64,000 bases of DNA from Varanus komodoensis. Its lineage: Eukaryota; Chordata; Lepidosauria; Squamata; Varanidae. This document shows positions 1-10,529 of this stretch, one piece after another (the first letter of the stretch is position 1; every line of letters starts with the position of its first letter). The notes under the pieces are model-generated. The model did no database searches. It saw nothing but the letters and a program-made list of their open reading frames with translations, and was not told the DNA's origin. The translations under genes and the position numbers were made by a program. Where the stretch lies: assembly GCF_004798865.1 (NCBI RefSeq), contig NW_025336259.1:248001-312000 (forward strand). The letters run 5' to 3'.

Positions 1-700
1 CGGCTCCAGCCGGCTCTGCTCATGACATGCCCACCATGTGCCTGTCCTTGAGCACCCTCACCAATGGGGCCTCAACCACCTCCCATGGAAGCACATTCCA
101 CCCCCTCGGGGTCCTGACTGTCAGGAAGTGCTTCCTGGCATCCAAACTGAACCTGGGTTCCCTGAGCTTTGCTCCGTTGGAGCACATCCTGCCCTCCTCT
201 GCAGGGGAGAACAGGTCTCTCCCACCTCCGTGTGACACCCCCTCACGTACCTGCATGTCGCCAGCAGATCCCCTCTGAGTCTCCTCTTCTCCAGGCTGAA
301 GAGACCCAGTTCCCTCAGTCTCGCCTCATACGGCATCCCCTGCAAACCGGCCACCAACCTTGTGGCCCTGCGCTGCACTGACTATAACCTGGCTATATCC
401 TTCCTGTAATGAGGGGCACAGAACTGAGCACAATACTCCAGTTGCGGGTGCACCAGAGTCGTGTAGAGTGGCAACAACACCTCTCTCGAGCTAGAAGCCA
501 CACTTCTGGCTATGCAATCGAGGGTGCCGTTCGCCCTCTTGGCCACCGCATCACACGGCTGGCTCATGTTCAGCCTGCAGTCACCCAGCACCCCCAGGTC
601 CCTTTCACAAGTGCTGCTCTCCAGCCACGTGTCCCCAGATGTCCTATTATTCCCAACATTCCCCAGACTGACTTTTCTGGTCTCGAAATCCCAAATCTTT
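1..700 (-). mobile_element. CR1-type LINE, 3' part
   Basis: Read on the minus strand, this stretch encodes the C-terminal part of a CR1-like reverse transcriptase. Recognisable pieces are [16 protein letters not shown], then HPQLEYCAQFCAP, then [10 protein letters not shown] and [17 protein letters not shown], followed by the 3' tail that contains the TVRTPRGWNVLPWEVVEAP stretch near the left edge. The frame is broken between the two halves. It is a 5'-truncated, decayed copy cut by the window edge. Assignment to CR1 rests on these familiar motifs; the exact subfamily cannot be given. Confidence 0.8.
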
Positions 701-859
701 CCTGATGCTGATGAAATGTAGATCCCACTCTGCATCGGACAAGAACCAGGAGCTGTGAACAAGCAAAGGAATCAAGATACAGAACTCAAAGTTTTTAAAT
801 GTGATTATGTCAACAAACGTGCGGCTGGTGCGCAGAAACTCGCCTTCCGCAGGTGCAGA

Positions 860-1002
860 GAACACATGTTGGTGCAGGTGTTCAAGGCCAGGCTGGACAT
901 GCACATGGTGGGCATGTCGTGAGCAGAGCCGGCTGGTGCCGGAGGTCAGACTAGATGGCCGGGGAGACCCCTTCTGACTCGCTCTGTTTCTATGTTTCTA
1001 TG
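860..1002 (+). mobile_element. CR1-type LINE 3' tail
   Basis: The sequence runs from the codons for a VFKARLDM-like end through the untranslated tail and finishes in two copies of the octamer-like unit TTTCTATG. The same tail recurs in either orientation at about 17.5, 26.5, 29.3 and 36.0 kb, so it is the 3' terminus of one CR1 family. This copy lies opposite in direction to the longer CR1 at the left edge. Confidence 0.75.
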
Positions 1003-1287
1003 TCCTGCATGTTTGGGGGGGCCTGGGATTGTCCCAGGATTTCTTCCAAATCTTCTCTGAACTCTCCACTTTACATTTTCAAGAGACAAATCAGAGGTTG
1101 CCTAGTTGGACTGGGAGATCAGGGCAAGAATGAACCTGCTCATGCTTCAGGGCTTCAGGAGGGGAAACGGTGCTCGGATAACTTGGATTCACTTGCTTAA
1201 TGTTGAAAAGAACCCGCCAAGGATCCCCCAGCGCTTTCCCACCAGGTTTGTTGGTGCAGCGTTAATTTTCCAAAACCTGACCCTATT

Positions 1288-1338
1288 TGGAGTCAGAAGG
1301 GACCCCCGGGCCACCTAGTCCGACCTCTGGCACCAGCA
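1288..1338 (-). mobile_element. CR1 tail remnant
   Basis: About 50 bases match the first part of the reversed CR1 tail seen at 26.4 and 29.2 kb (GAGTCAGAAGGG followed by the CCACCTAGTC box). It is immediately followed by a different LINE in the plus direction, so the newer element probably landed in or beside this remnant. Confidence 0.6.
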
Positions 1339-1342
1339 GAGG

Positions 1343-1995
1343 TGACGTCCCGCCTTGACTTCTGTAACACGCTCTACGTGGGGCTACCCTTGAAGATGGT
1401 CCAGATACTTCAATTGGTTCAGAATAGAGCTGCCAGGCTGCTGACAGGGACTGGGCGTTGTGTTCACATGACTCCAGTCCTCCATCTGCTTCACTGGCTC
1501 CCCATTGAAGCCCGGGCCCAATTCAAGGTATTGGTGATGACCTATAAAGCCCTAAACGGCTTGGGTCCTGGCTACCAGAAGGAGCGCTTACGTCCATATA
1601 TGCCTGCCCGCCCCCTGAGATCTGCAGGAGAGGCCCTTCTCTGGGAACCCTCCGTGAAGGAAATTAGAAGGATAGGTACTCAGAGGAGGGCCTTCTCTGC
1701 GGTGGCACCCAATCTATGGAATGCGCTCCCCAGAGAGGTCCGCCTGGCGCCATCGTTATTTGTTTTTCAGCGCCAGGCTAAGACCTTTTTATTCAAATGT
1801 AATTTTAACTGTTAATACTATTTATTTTATTCTTCGGCCAGGGTGACTTATTTTATATTGTTAACTTGTTTTATATTTTTATTGTATAATATTTTAACTG
1901 ATATATTTGTGAGCCGCCCCGAGGCTTCGGCGAATGGGGCGGCATAGAAATTTTCTAAATAATAATAATAATAATAATAACAACAATAATATTTG
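1343..1995 (+). mobile_element. L2-like LINE, 3' end with open RT C-terminus
   Basis: An open frame of about 157 codons encodes the end of a non-LTR reverse transcriptase. Motifs are TSRLDFCNTLYVGLPLK, VQNRAARLLTG, LHWLPIEARAQFKVLV, TYKALNGLGPGY and [14 protein letters not shown], all typical of L2/CR1-clade LINEs. The 3' UTR holds a GC-rich hairpin (1913-1943) and ends in an AAT repeat. The protein closely resembles the copy at 44.2-44.7 kb on the other strand, so the family was active fairly recently. The element is truncated at its 5' end. Confidence 0.85.
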
Positions 1996-2309
1996 GGCAA
2001 TTGGAAAGAGTGCCCCTGCGGTCATGTAAAGATCCCCAGAAAGCACCCCCCCGCACATGAAACACAGCGGTGTCACTCAGCGGCGCCCGCACCATCCCCT
2101 GTGCATGCACCACAGCAGAGCAGTCCTCAGCTGCCATCTGGGGCATCCTCCCCTGGGGCGAGCCGAACTTGAATGCATGGGACCTGGGGCATCCCAAAGC
2201 CCCAAAAAACTGGTGCCCAGTCCAGAGGACAAAAAAGTACAAATCGGCATACAAGTAATTAATTAATGTGTGTAAAAGCTGCCCCATTCGCATTACACTG
2301 ATTTACATA

Positions 2310-2450
2310 TTATAATATTGCATCTATATCCTCCTTTTCTCCTCTTGTGGGGAACCCAAAGCCTCTTACATGGTTCTCCACGTCGCATATGCTGCAATTG
2401 CGGGATCTGGACCCAAGGAAAATCACCATCTCTCTCTTTTTTTTTTTTAA
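2310..2450. repeat. SINE/LINE-derived debris
   Basis: The start resembles the reversed 3' end of the local SINE family (a CTATATCCTCC box and GGGGAACCCAAAGCC), followed by unassigned sequence and a short poly-T tract. No gene is visible here. Confidence 0.35.
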
Positions 2451-2525
2451 ACATTTTTATGCCGCCCCATTCGCCGAAGCCTCGGGGCGGCTTACAACAA
2501 TAAATTAAAAAATAATTATAATATT
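2450..2525 (-). mobile_element. L2-like LINE 3' tail
   Basis: The reversed hairpin tail is present: GCCGCCCC at 2461-2468 and GGGGCGGC at 2484-2491, followed by the AT-rich part of the 3' UTR. The copy ends about 140 bases before the UCP3 start codon, so repeat-derived DNA lies next to the first coding exon. Confidence 0.75.
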
Positions 2526-2665
2526 ACATTAAAAATCTTCCCCACAGGTTCATCTGTTCTCACCACGCACAAAGTCGTTTCTCGCTTAGCAGTCCCGGGC
2601 CGAATGTAGGCTTCAGAGGGCGTTCCTCGTCCTGGGGCTGAAACTCCTCCATCAGCGAGAGCAGG

Positions 2666-5600
2666 ATGGTCGGCCTGAAGCCCACCGACATCCCCCCGTC
2701 GGCCACCATCAAGTTTCTCAGTGCGGGGACGGCCGCATGCATTGCCGACCTGTGTACCTTCCCCCTGGACACGGCCAAAGTCAGGCTGCAGGTGAGCTTT
2801 GCCCGGGGCAGTGGCCGGCTTGCTGCCCGGCGGCTGTGCGGGGGAGGCAGGGCCAGGTGGGCCCCGGAAACCGCGCGGGTGGGTGGCCCGGCTGAGCACC
2901 TTTCAAGTAGAGCTGATGGGGCGTCTCAGTTGCCTCAGCACAAAAGCACCCACCAGAGGGAAGCTCCCAAGTTCTCCACGATAGCGGAGTCCACACAGAA
3001 GAACCTCATTCACCAAAAAGGACCATTTTGTGGATCAGCCCAAAGCCACGAGGGATCTAAGCCCCTGCACCAAGCAAAAATAGGCCCAGAATTAATCTGC
3101 GGCAGGAACGGGAATAAAATGTGGAGATCTTGGTAGCGGTACCCCATAAGGCATGAGGATATCAACAGACGTAGAGGCAGGGGATGTTTGGCCTCGACAC
3201 TCCGCCCTGAGGGCACTGCAGGGCTAGCGAAATCCAAGGGTTTGTGTGAGGAAACAGGGTGGGATTTGCCAGGGCTGCAGCTTGTCATGGGCCACCCTGG
3301 GCACATTTTTAAATAGTGGGATACACATCCTAAAGCAATGCAGAATTAAAACCATTGCTACTGCAAGACATAGACTGTTTTAATATGTATTTCCTTTCTC
3401 TGGGGAACTCTGGGAACGGTAGCTTTCTGAGAGAGGCTCGGATAATCTTGCTCTGAAAACGTTTGGTACCTTCATCCAAATGCAGTTTCTAGGATGTTTG
3501 CTTTGGGGGTGGGCGTCTGCCAGGATAATTAACTGGCACAAAAACCCGATGCGTTTGTACTGGAGGTGCCTGGAGAACGGCTGTTACTCATTTCGATTGC
3601 AATTTCTTCTGCAGATTCAAGGAGAATCGAAAGCATCCAAGACAGTTAAGGATGTCAAGTACAAGGGGGTCTTCGGCACCATCACCACCATGGTGAAGAT
3701 GGAGGGGCCCCGGAGCCTCTACAACGGGCTCGTGGCCGGCCTCCAGCGCCAGATGAGCTTCGCCTCCATCCGGATCGGGCTGTACGACTCCGTGAAGCAG
3801 TTCTACACGCCCAAGGGGTCAGAGAGTAGGTCAACTGCTCCACGTTCTGGCCGACGTCTCTCGTCAGCCGCTCCGGGTTCTGACGCAAGGCGCTTCCAGG
3901 CTGTCTCCTGACCAGGCGCTCCTGCCAGCCCCCCATCCTTGCCCACTGACCATCACTCTATTTAACTAGTCGCTGGACAGCCAGCAGTGAAATGACAGAC
4001 GCTGGAACACGCTGTGCTTGAAATGCAACCTACACACCAAGCCGTAACAGGGAGCTGGGGCGGTGCTGGGATTCAGAGCACGGGACTGGGACTCAGGCGA
4101 TCCGGGTTCTAGTCCCTGCTCAGCCCTGCGGCCAATTGGGTGGCTCTGGGCTAGGCACAGACCCTCAGCCTGGCCCACCTCACAGGGCTGTTGTTGTGAG
4201 GAGGAGTGAGACGGGGAGAATGGTGTGGGCTGCCTCGAGTTTCTTGAAAGGAAATGGTGGTGGCGGCGGCGGCAGAGGTGGCAGCGATGATGATGATGAG
4301 ATCCTCTCTCCCTCTCTCCCTCCGCCAGATGCCAGCATCCTCACCCGGCTGCTTGCTGGCTGTACCACTGGCGCGATGGCTGTAACATGCGCCCAGCCCA
4401 CCGATGTGGTGAAAGTGCGCTTCCAGGCACACATCAGAGTCGTCGGCGGGCCCAGGAAGTACAACGGGACCGTGGACGCCTACCGGACCATTGCGAGGGA
4501 GGAAGGCGTCAGAGGCCTCTGGAAAGGTACGGAGACCAGGCTCGCTCCCTCGCGGCGGCGTCCGGAGAGCTGCTGGGGTCCTGCGAGGGGATCCCCGCCG
4601 TGAGCCTCTCGCTTCCCCCGCTTTGCAGGGACGCTGCCCAACATCACCCGCAACGCCATCGTGAACTGCGGCGAGATGGTGACCTACGATCTCATCAAGG
4701 AGGCCTTGCTGAAATACCACCTGATGACAGGTACGGGGGCTCCCTGGCCCCAGCACTGGGAAGCGCTTCGACCTGCCCGTCCTGTAGTTTCGCAGTTTCT
4801 GAGTCTTTGGCCGAGTAGCTAATTCACACAGTCGTGAGATTCAGACTGGTGACTAGTTCCATCTGTAGGACTGAAACAAACAAGGCAACGTACACAGACT
4901 GGGGGTGAATTTATTTATTTAAAGCATTTATCTACCATCCTTCACTCAAAGTCCCAGGACGGTAGTTCAGTGACGTAAAGGTACAGCACCATACAGAACA
5001 TAGGAGTCGCGAAGTATTTGCTGCTTCAGGGAGGGAACTGCTGAAAAAAGAAAACCAACAACAGGGGATGAAATGTCCAGGAACCTACGGGAAAAGCAAA
5101 GCAGCTGATAGCTGGTTTTGCAGGTCAGGACAATGCACAAAAGCGCCATCTTTGGAAAAGCAAACGCTTCTGGAAACGCTTCCCCACAGGCCTCATTAAC
5201 AGGCGGTAAGGTAGTGTGGGATTTTGGGTTGTGGTCTCCCGGTGCTTGGTCCAGCCCCTGCGTGTTGAGCCTGGCCCACCTTTGGAACATGGCCTCCCAG
5301 AACCAAGGAAATGGAACTTGGTCCTCGGGTGCAGAGGTCTGGCTGCCCTGGGTTGAAGGAAGCTGGGAGAGTGTTTTGGGAACGAGAGTCCTAGAAGCAA
5401 GCGTGGAATCTGTGTAGGCTAAGCAAGCATCGGGGACAACGTCAGCTGACATGTAAGAACGGCTGTGCACGCTTTTACATGGGTGGCACCCACCCCAGTG
5501 AGACCCGCCCCACGGAAACGGAGAACCTGTCCCCTTTATACTGAAGGGAGTAATCCAGCGGAAACCAAATTTGTGCGTATCCAGAAAGCTCTCTCAGGCA

Positions 5601-6350
5601 CGGGGGTTTTGGCTCCCTCAAGCCTTTAATCTCCCGGGTCCACCAACAGATAATTTCCCATGCCACTTTGTCGCTGCCTTCGGAGCCGGCTTCTGCGCGA
5701 CGGTGGTGGCGTCTCCCGTGGATGTCGTCAAAACGAGATACATGAACTCCAGGCTGGGACAGTACAAGAACGCCCTGAGTTGTACGCTGACCATGGTAGT
5801 GGAAGAGGGCCCCACCGCTTTCTACAAAGGGTAGGCGAGGTTTCTTGCTGCTCTTCTGCCCTGGTGCAACCTGAACTCTGCCTCGCGATCTTCGCCTGGG
5901 ATGAGAGCTCAGTCCGTGCTCTGCAGGGTCCCCCACTTTCAACTGCCCACCGAAAGGGTCGGGCGGGGAGCACCGGCGCCTCTTGGGCCCATCCAAGCAG
6001 GCAGGTTTTCCCACCATGTTAAACTCTGCCTTCCATTTCCATTTCAGCCATAGCGATCATTTTGGAACGTGCGTTTGCACATAGATGCTTGCAAATGAAA
6101 CTGCTATAGAGGTGGACATCCCCGACTTTTGGGGATGCGGTTTCTCCATTTTGGCAATGCGCCGCCATTGCCAGTAACGAAGAGGCGTGTGGTCCCTCTC
6201 ACTGGGTTTCTGGGGTGCTGCTTCTTCTTTTTCAGTTTCATTCCATCCTTCCTGCGGCTGGGATCATGGAACGTGGTGATGTTCGTGTCTTTTGAGCAGC
6301 TGAAAAGGCTGATGGTCCTGGCCCAGGCAGCCTGGGAATCCCCATCCTGA
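2666..6350 (+). CDS. UCP3: Mitochondrial uncoupling protein 3, six coding exons
   Basis: Inner-membrane carrier of the SLC25 family; family knowledge links UCP3 to fatty-acid-dependent proton or anion transport in muscle. Coding exons: 2666-2791, 3615-3825, 4329-4526, 4629-4730, 5650-5830, 6236-6350. All junctions are GT-AG and phases match, giving 310 aa (human 312). Three carrier repeats carry PLDTAK, PTDVVK and PVDVVK. The last exon has [19 protein letters not shown], the UCP nucleotide-sensitive end. UCP3 is preferred over UCP2 because of TYTPKG-type sequence (KQFYTPKG), TCAQPTDVV and its upstream place in the tandem pair. The start ATG opens the conserved MVGLKPTD. The protein ends in ESPS where mammals have ESPF. 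An upstream non-coding exon is expected but not identified; a possible acceptor is at 2589. Confidence 0.96.
4055..4245 (+). mobile_element. tRNA-derived MIR-like SINE in UCP3 intron 2
   Basis: The order of landmarks is that of the local SINE family: GGGTTCTAGTCCCTGCTCAG (B-box-like), then GGTGGCTCTGGGC, then CCTCACAGGGCTGTTGTTGT and a GGGGAGAATGGTG box. Similar copies lie at 8.5, 16.1, 20.3, 31.2, 37.8, 45, 54 and 58.3 kb. The copy ends close to the acceptor of coding exon 3. Confidence 0.75.
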
Positions 6351-6894
6351 AGCCAGACCAAGTCTCTGTGACGTCTCTGTGACGGGAAGGTGAATCACGC
6401 CAGGGATTCCCCAAGAGAGATGCAGAAGAGGAAAACGGAAGAAGCAGCTCGGACGAGACGCTTTTATGAACTGTTCTTGTCATGGTGGCAGGAAGCGAAT
6501 ATCAATTATATTAATTGCTTCACTTTGGGCTGTATCGAGCCCCGACGATGCCTAACATTTAAAAAGGGAGACTTCAAAAAGCACCAACGAGGCCCGGCTG
6601 ACAAAAAAACAGGAGGGATTTCAGGTGGACTCTTATGCACTTTAGCCCAGATTTGGAGATGCCAAAGGATTCTAAGGGACGGATAAATATTGGTACTTAT
6701 ATTCAGAGGTGAATCTGAGTAGTGCTGTACTTTGAAGTTTACACAGAAGGGGAGAAATTCGCTGGATCTTACTCCAGAAAAAGATGCACATAATTATGTT
6801 TATGTGGTTCAAAGACTGTCTATACTGCTTTCAATTTTTTTTTTAAACGGGCAAACCACAAAGTGGTTTGTCAGATAAAATCATGATCAACTTC

Positions 6895-6900
6895 AATAAA
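6895..6900 (+). terminator. UCP3: UCP3 polyadenylation signal
   Basis: AATAAA lies 545 bases after the UCP3 stop codon and is the first canonical signal in a plausible place. The intervening 3' UTR has no coding potential. Confidence 0.7.
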
Positions 6901-9590
6901 ACCAGTCATTGAATCCATAAAGCAATTTTAAAAATCGTTATTATTCCTATTGCTATCTGCATATCTATTAGCTGATTCTAGTTGTGAACACTGGCATCAT
7001 TCACAGTATTCAGGTTCCCCAAGTCTCTGTGTTGTCTGTGTGGTAACGAGGACATTCATGTCACGGCTGCCGATAAAGTGGGAGCAATCCCAGGCAACGG
7101 ACAAGGGAAGGTCTCTCTCTCCTAAAGCAGCGATGCCTGACTTCTTTCCACCCATGAGTCAAATTCTGAACCAGGGAAAGCATAACCTGTATTTTTATGT
7201 GTGTAACAAGTAGGAAATGAGACCAAGGTTACAGTTCTATGCCTACTTCCTTGGGAGTAACCCCCATTTAATGCATTGGGCATACTTCTGAGTAAGCACG
7301 CAAGATCAGGCTAAAGGGTTCAGAGAGGATCACAACAGCAGCTGCAAAGCAACCTGCTGCATTGATTGCTCTTCTCAGGGATGGAGGAGGAACTGAAGGA
7401 ACAGACTAAGGTTACATTTATGTATTTAAAGCTTTTATAGCCCGTCCATCTACTGGCATCTCGGGACAATTTACCACAGAAGACTCTGACCAGTTCCAAT
7501 GTCTTAATTTAATAGATCTCTTTCAAAGGTAACTTCAGGACCCCCTAAAACGCTGCCAGTAGCATTTCACAATTGCAAACGCACAAGGGGGAGAGGAAGC
7601 ACTAAAGCCGCGCCACCAGGAACAATTTTCCTAAAAGACCTGCAGGATTCAAGGAAATCTCCCCTGCTAGAGCTGGCTGGGATTTTTGGCTGGAATTTTT
7701 CCAAAATCCTCCCGAGTATTACGAGGAGGCAGCATCCCTCAGCAAAGCAAGCCAGAGTCTCTGCACAAGCAGTTGCTATGAGCAGCACAAACCTTCGTGG
7801 GACTACTCAGAAGTCAGTCCTTTACCCTACGCCCAGAGAAACAGAGCAGCTGGGCCGATGGAGTCAGGGCGGGGATTTGGGATAGCGGCAACCTGATGCC
7901 CCGCAGAGGTGGGCGAGCTGCAGGCTCACACCTCCACGGGCACCAGGTTGGGGACGGTCCACGAGGGCCTGGAAGGACGCAGCTCTCTGGGCCACCCCAT
8001 TGGGCGGTTCTCGTCTCCTGATGGTGGGGAGCTTTTTGGCGGGTCTCCTGGGGGTCTGCACACTCAGCCCTGGCCCATGATTGGTTCGCCAGCGTGGCCT
8101 GAGAATAAGCAGCTTAGCAAGGGCCAACGGGGAGAGTTGCAGTTCGCCCTGTCCTCTTGCCACCTTGATGGGTGCGAACACAACACCCACCATCCCCGGC
8201 CAGCACATTTGGGGGCAGCAGCGTCAGGCAGGGCTGGAGAGACCTGCTTTCCTCGGTTTGCCCATAGACCGAACGGTGGATCTTGCATCCGCCCTGGCTC
8301 CGTTAACAGCACCGAAAAGAAAACCGGGTGCCATGCCGAGGTTTTAGATAATGCATAAATCATAAATGTGGGGAAATAGTCTCAAAATAACCGGTTGCGT
8401 TCGCACTCACGGCACCTCCCAGGGCAAAAGCTCCGAGAAGGAGAACTGCAGAGCTTCTGATGCAGAGATCTTAGTCATTGTTTGCTGTGCCAAACAGTTG
8501 CTGTTACTATTACACTGCATTTATACCCCGCCTCGTTTTCCTCTTTGGAGGAACTCAGGGCTGCACATAGTCCTCCTGTGTGCCCTCTTATCCACACAAC
8601 AACCCTGTGAGGTAGGCGAGGCTGGCCCACAGTCCTCCAGTGAGCTTCATGGCTGAGTGGGGACTAGAACCCGGGTCTCCCAGAGCACCATCCAGCACTC
8701 TAACCACTTAGCCACATTGCCCCCGACATTAATAGCAGAACAAAGGCCTGCCTTACTCAATTTTTGAAAAAATAATATATGGCTCGACTTTATTTTTGCA
8801 CAAGACAAGAATTTTGCAGCAATATTTGTCAGAGACTTTCCTCAAATTTCTCTCTAAACAGGCATAGGATTGGGCCCTAACAGAGAATCAGTTCTGATGA
8901 TGTCCCATAAAAACCTCCATGCAGCTAAGGGTCTCTACCTTTGTTTTTGTCAACAAAGAAAAAGGAAGGGAAACATTAAATGCAGCCCTTTATGTTGACT
9001 GTTAAATTAAATTTTCATTCAGCATGTGTATTTACCTAACACTGTAAATAAATAAAAATATCAGCATTTTGAGCATACTCAGCTCTTACTGGGTTATTTT
9101 GGAGGAATTGTTATTAATTATTATGAATTGCATTTCAATACCACCGGTAGCTGAAGTTCTCTGGGCAGTTTACAACAAAGTAAACCCCCCCTCACCTAAA
9201 AATTGTACCCCTGACAAACTCTTCTTCCATGCTTGCCCACGTGTCTCCTTTTGAGTAGATTCTGGAGTGCAGAAAGATGCACTATCAGGGAATGTGTGCC
9301 TCGTCGATGCACAGGGGCCTGGTCGGGGAGGCCAGGAATGATCGCAGGTGGAGGGCGAACAAGTGCAGGAAAATTGGCTGATTAGGAGAAAAACCCGGAC
9401 AGCTGCATAAAAAGCTCTCGGGGGAACTGCCCGCTCCGTGGCTCCTTGTACGTGAGCGTGGAGGACGGAGGTCGTAAGGGAGACGACGCGGAAATGCCAA
9501 GTAAGAGGAAGCTGGGGTGGGCGACCCCGCTGCAGAACGGGCCAACCGTGGCCCCCAGAGCGAAGTCAGGAGGAAAGAGTGTTTCTGAGC
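6901..9590. other. UCP3-UCP2 spacer without a gene
   Basis: No frame here resembles a known protein. The stretch holds a short SINE 3' fragment near 7420-7490, one clear reversed SINE (8500-8730), and a degraded repeat tail near 9110-9180. The remainder is unassigned single-copy-looking sequence. It could contain UCP2 regulatory elements, but none can be named from sequence alone. Confidence 0.5.
8500..8730 (-). mobile_element. tRNA-derived MIR-like SINE
   Basis: Reversed copy with all landmarks: the TTATACCCCGCC 3' box, ACAACCCTGTGAGGTAGG, GCTGAGTGGGGACTAGAACC and the terminal TCTAACCACTTAGCCACA. This is one of the better preserved SINEs in the window. Confidence 0.8.
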
Positions 9591-10370
9591 ACGTGCAGTT
9601 GCCAGAGGGGCAGGCATGGCGCGGGGGGTGAGCGTAGCCTTGGGGCACCTTCGGGGTGACGCGGCCGCGGCTCGGAGCCCGCCGCGCATGGAGGGCGCAA
9701 GGGGCGAGCGCGGGAGGGGCAGAGGCGGGGAGCGGGGCCGTTCCGTCCATGTTTGCAGGGGGAGAGCAGCGATTGCGCCCCCCGCGCTGCAAAAAGGGGA
9801 GCGGGCTGCCACGCTCGTCGCGCCGACTCGGCCTGCGGGGGGCGCTGCGCTGCGGGGCGCAGCCTCTGGGGCCGCTGCCAGGCGAAGGGCCGGGGGGCGC
9901 GGCTCGGGGCGCGGCGGTGCTCCTGCCTTCCCGGGGGCGCCCGTCGCTTGCCGGCCCGGCCCCCTTTCTCCTGTGCATCTTCGCCCTTGGGCGTGCTGAA
10001 GCAGGGACGCCGCCCGTCTGGGCAGGGAGAGCGCGCTTACTCCGGAGTAGGCCGTAGTAAATGACACGGGGCCCGCCCATTCCGCCCCCGAGCTCGGCGC
10101 GTGAAGGCGGCTTCCTCGAGAGTAAGCCTGTCGAAGGCGGTGGGCTGGCCAGCCAGCGTGGAAGTGCGGCGCAGCGGGTTTCCGGGCCTCGGGGAAGGCG
10201 AGGGCACGGCGCTCTGTGCATGCCCCGAGGAGCGGCCGCCTGCTCTCGCGCCCAGGCGCTCTCCGGCCTCTCCCCGCCCGCAGCGCCAGAGCCGGTCCGC
10301 TCCCGCCGGCGCGCAGCCTCCCGGGCCGGCCGTGGGCGCGGCGAGGGCGGCGCGCGGCGCAGCGCAGTGC

Positions 10371-10377
10371 TATAAAA
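10371..10377 (+). promoter_or_regulatory. UCP2: TATA box of UCP2
   Basis: TATAAAA followed by GGCGCC sits inside the CpG island, about 150 bases before a canonical GTGAGT donor. Initiation would be expected about 30 bases downstream, near 10400. The link to UCP2 is inferred from position. Confidence 0.6.
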
Positions 10378-10399
10378 GGCGCCGGCGGCGCGCCCGGCG

Positions 10400-10529
10400 C
10401 TGCTGCTGCCGCCCGGCTTGGCTTCGCTTCACTTCGCTGCGCTTCCCTTCCCGCCTCGCCTCGCCCGCCGCAACCGCGCCCATCCCGCTGCATCCGGCCC
10501 GCTGCGCTTGCTTGGTTCTCCGGTGTCAG
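10400..10529 (+). other. UCP2: UCP2 non-coding exon 1 (predicted)
   Basis: The exon is bounded on the left by the expected start site downstream of the TATA box and on the right by CGGTGTCAG followed by the donor GTGAGT at 10530. Mammalian UCP2 has two untranslated exons before the first coding exon, and this fits the first. The 5' boundary is only an estimate. Confidence 0.6.

Noticed and set aside
1342-1815. A 157-codon frame that looks like a host gene
   Set aside because: The motifs are those of a LINE reverse transcriptase C-terminus, and a near copy is at 44.2 kb. It is listed as a mobile element.
9285-10493. A 402-codon minus-strand open frame across the CpG island
   Set aside because: Composition is proline-, arginine- and alanine-rich as expected of GC-rich DNA with few stops. 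There is no known domain, and a 399-codon frame of the same type runs on the other strand.
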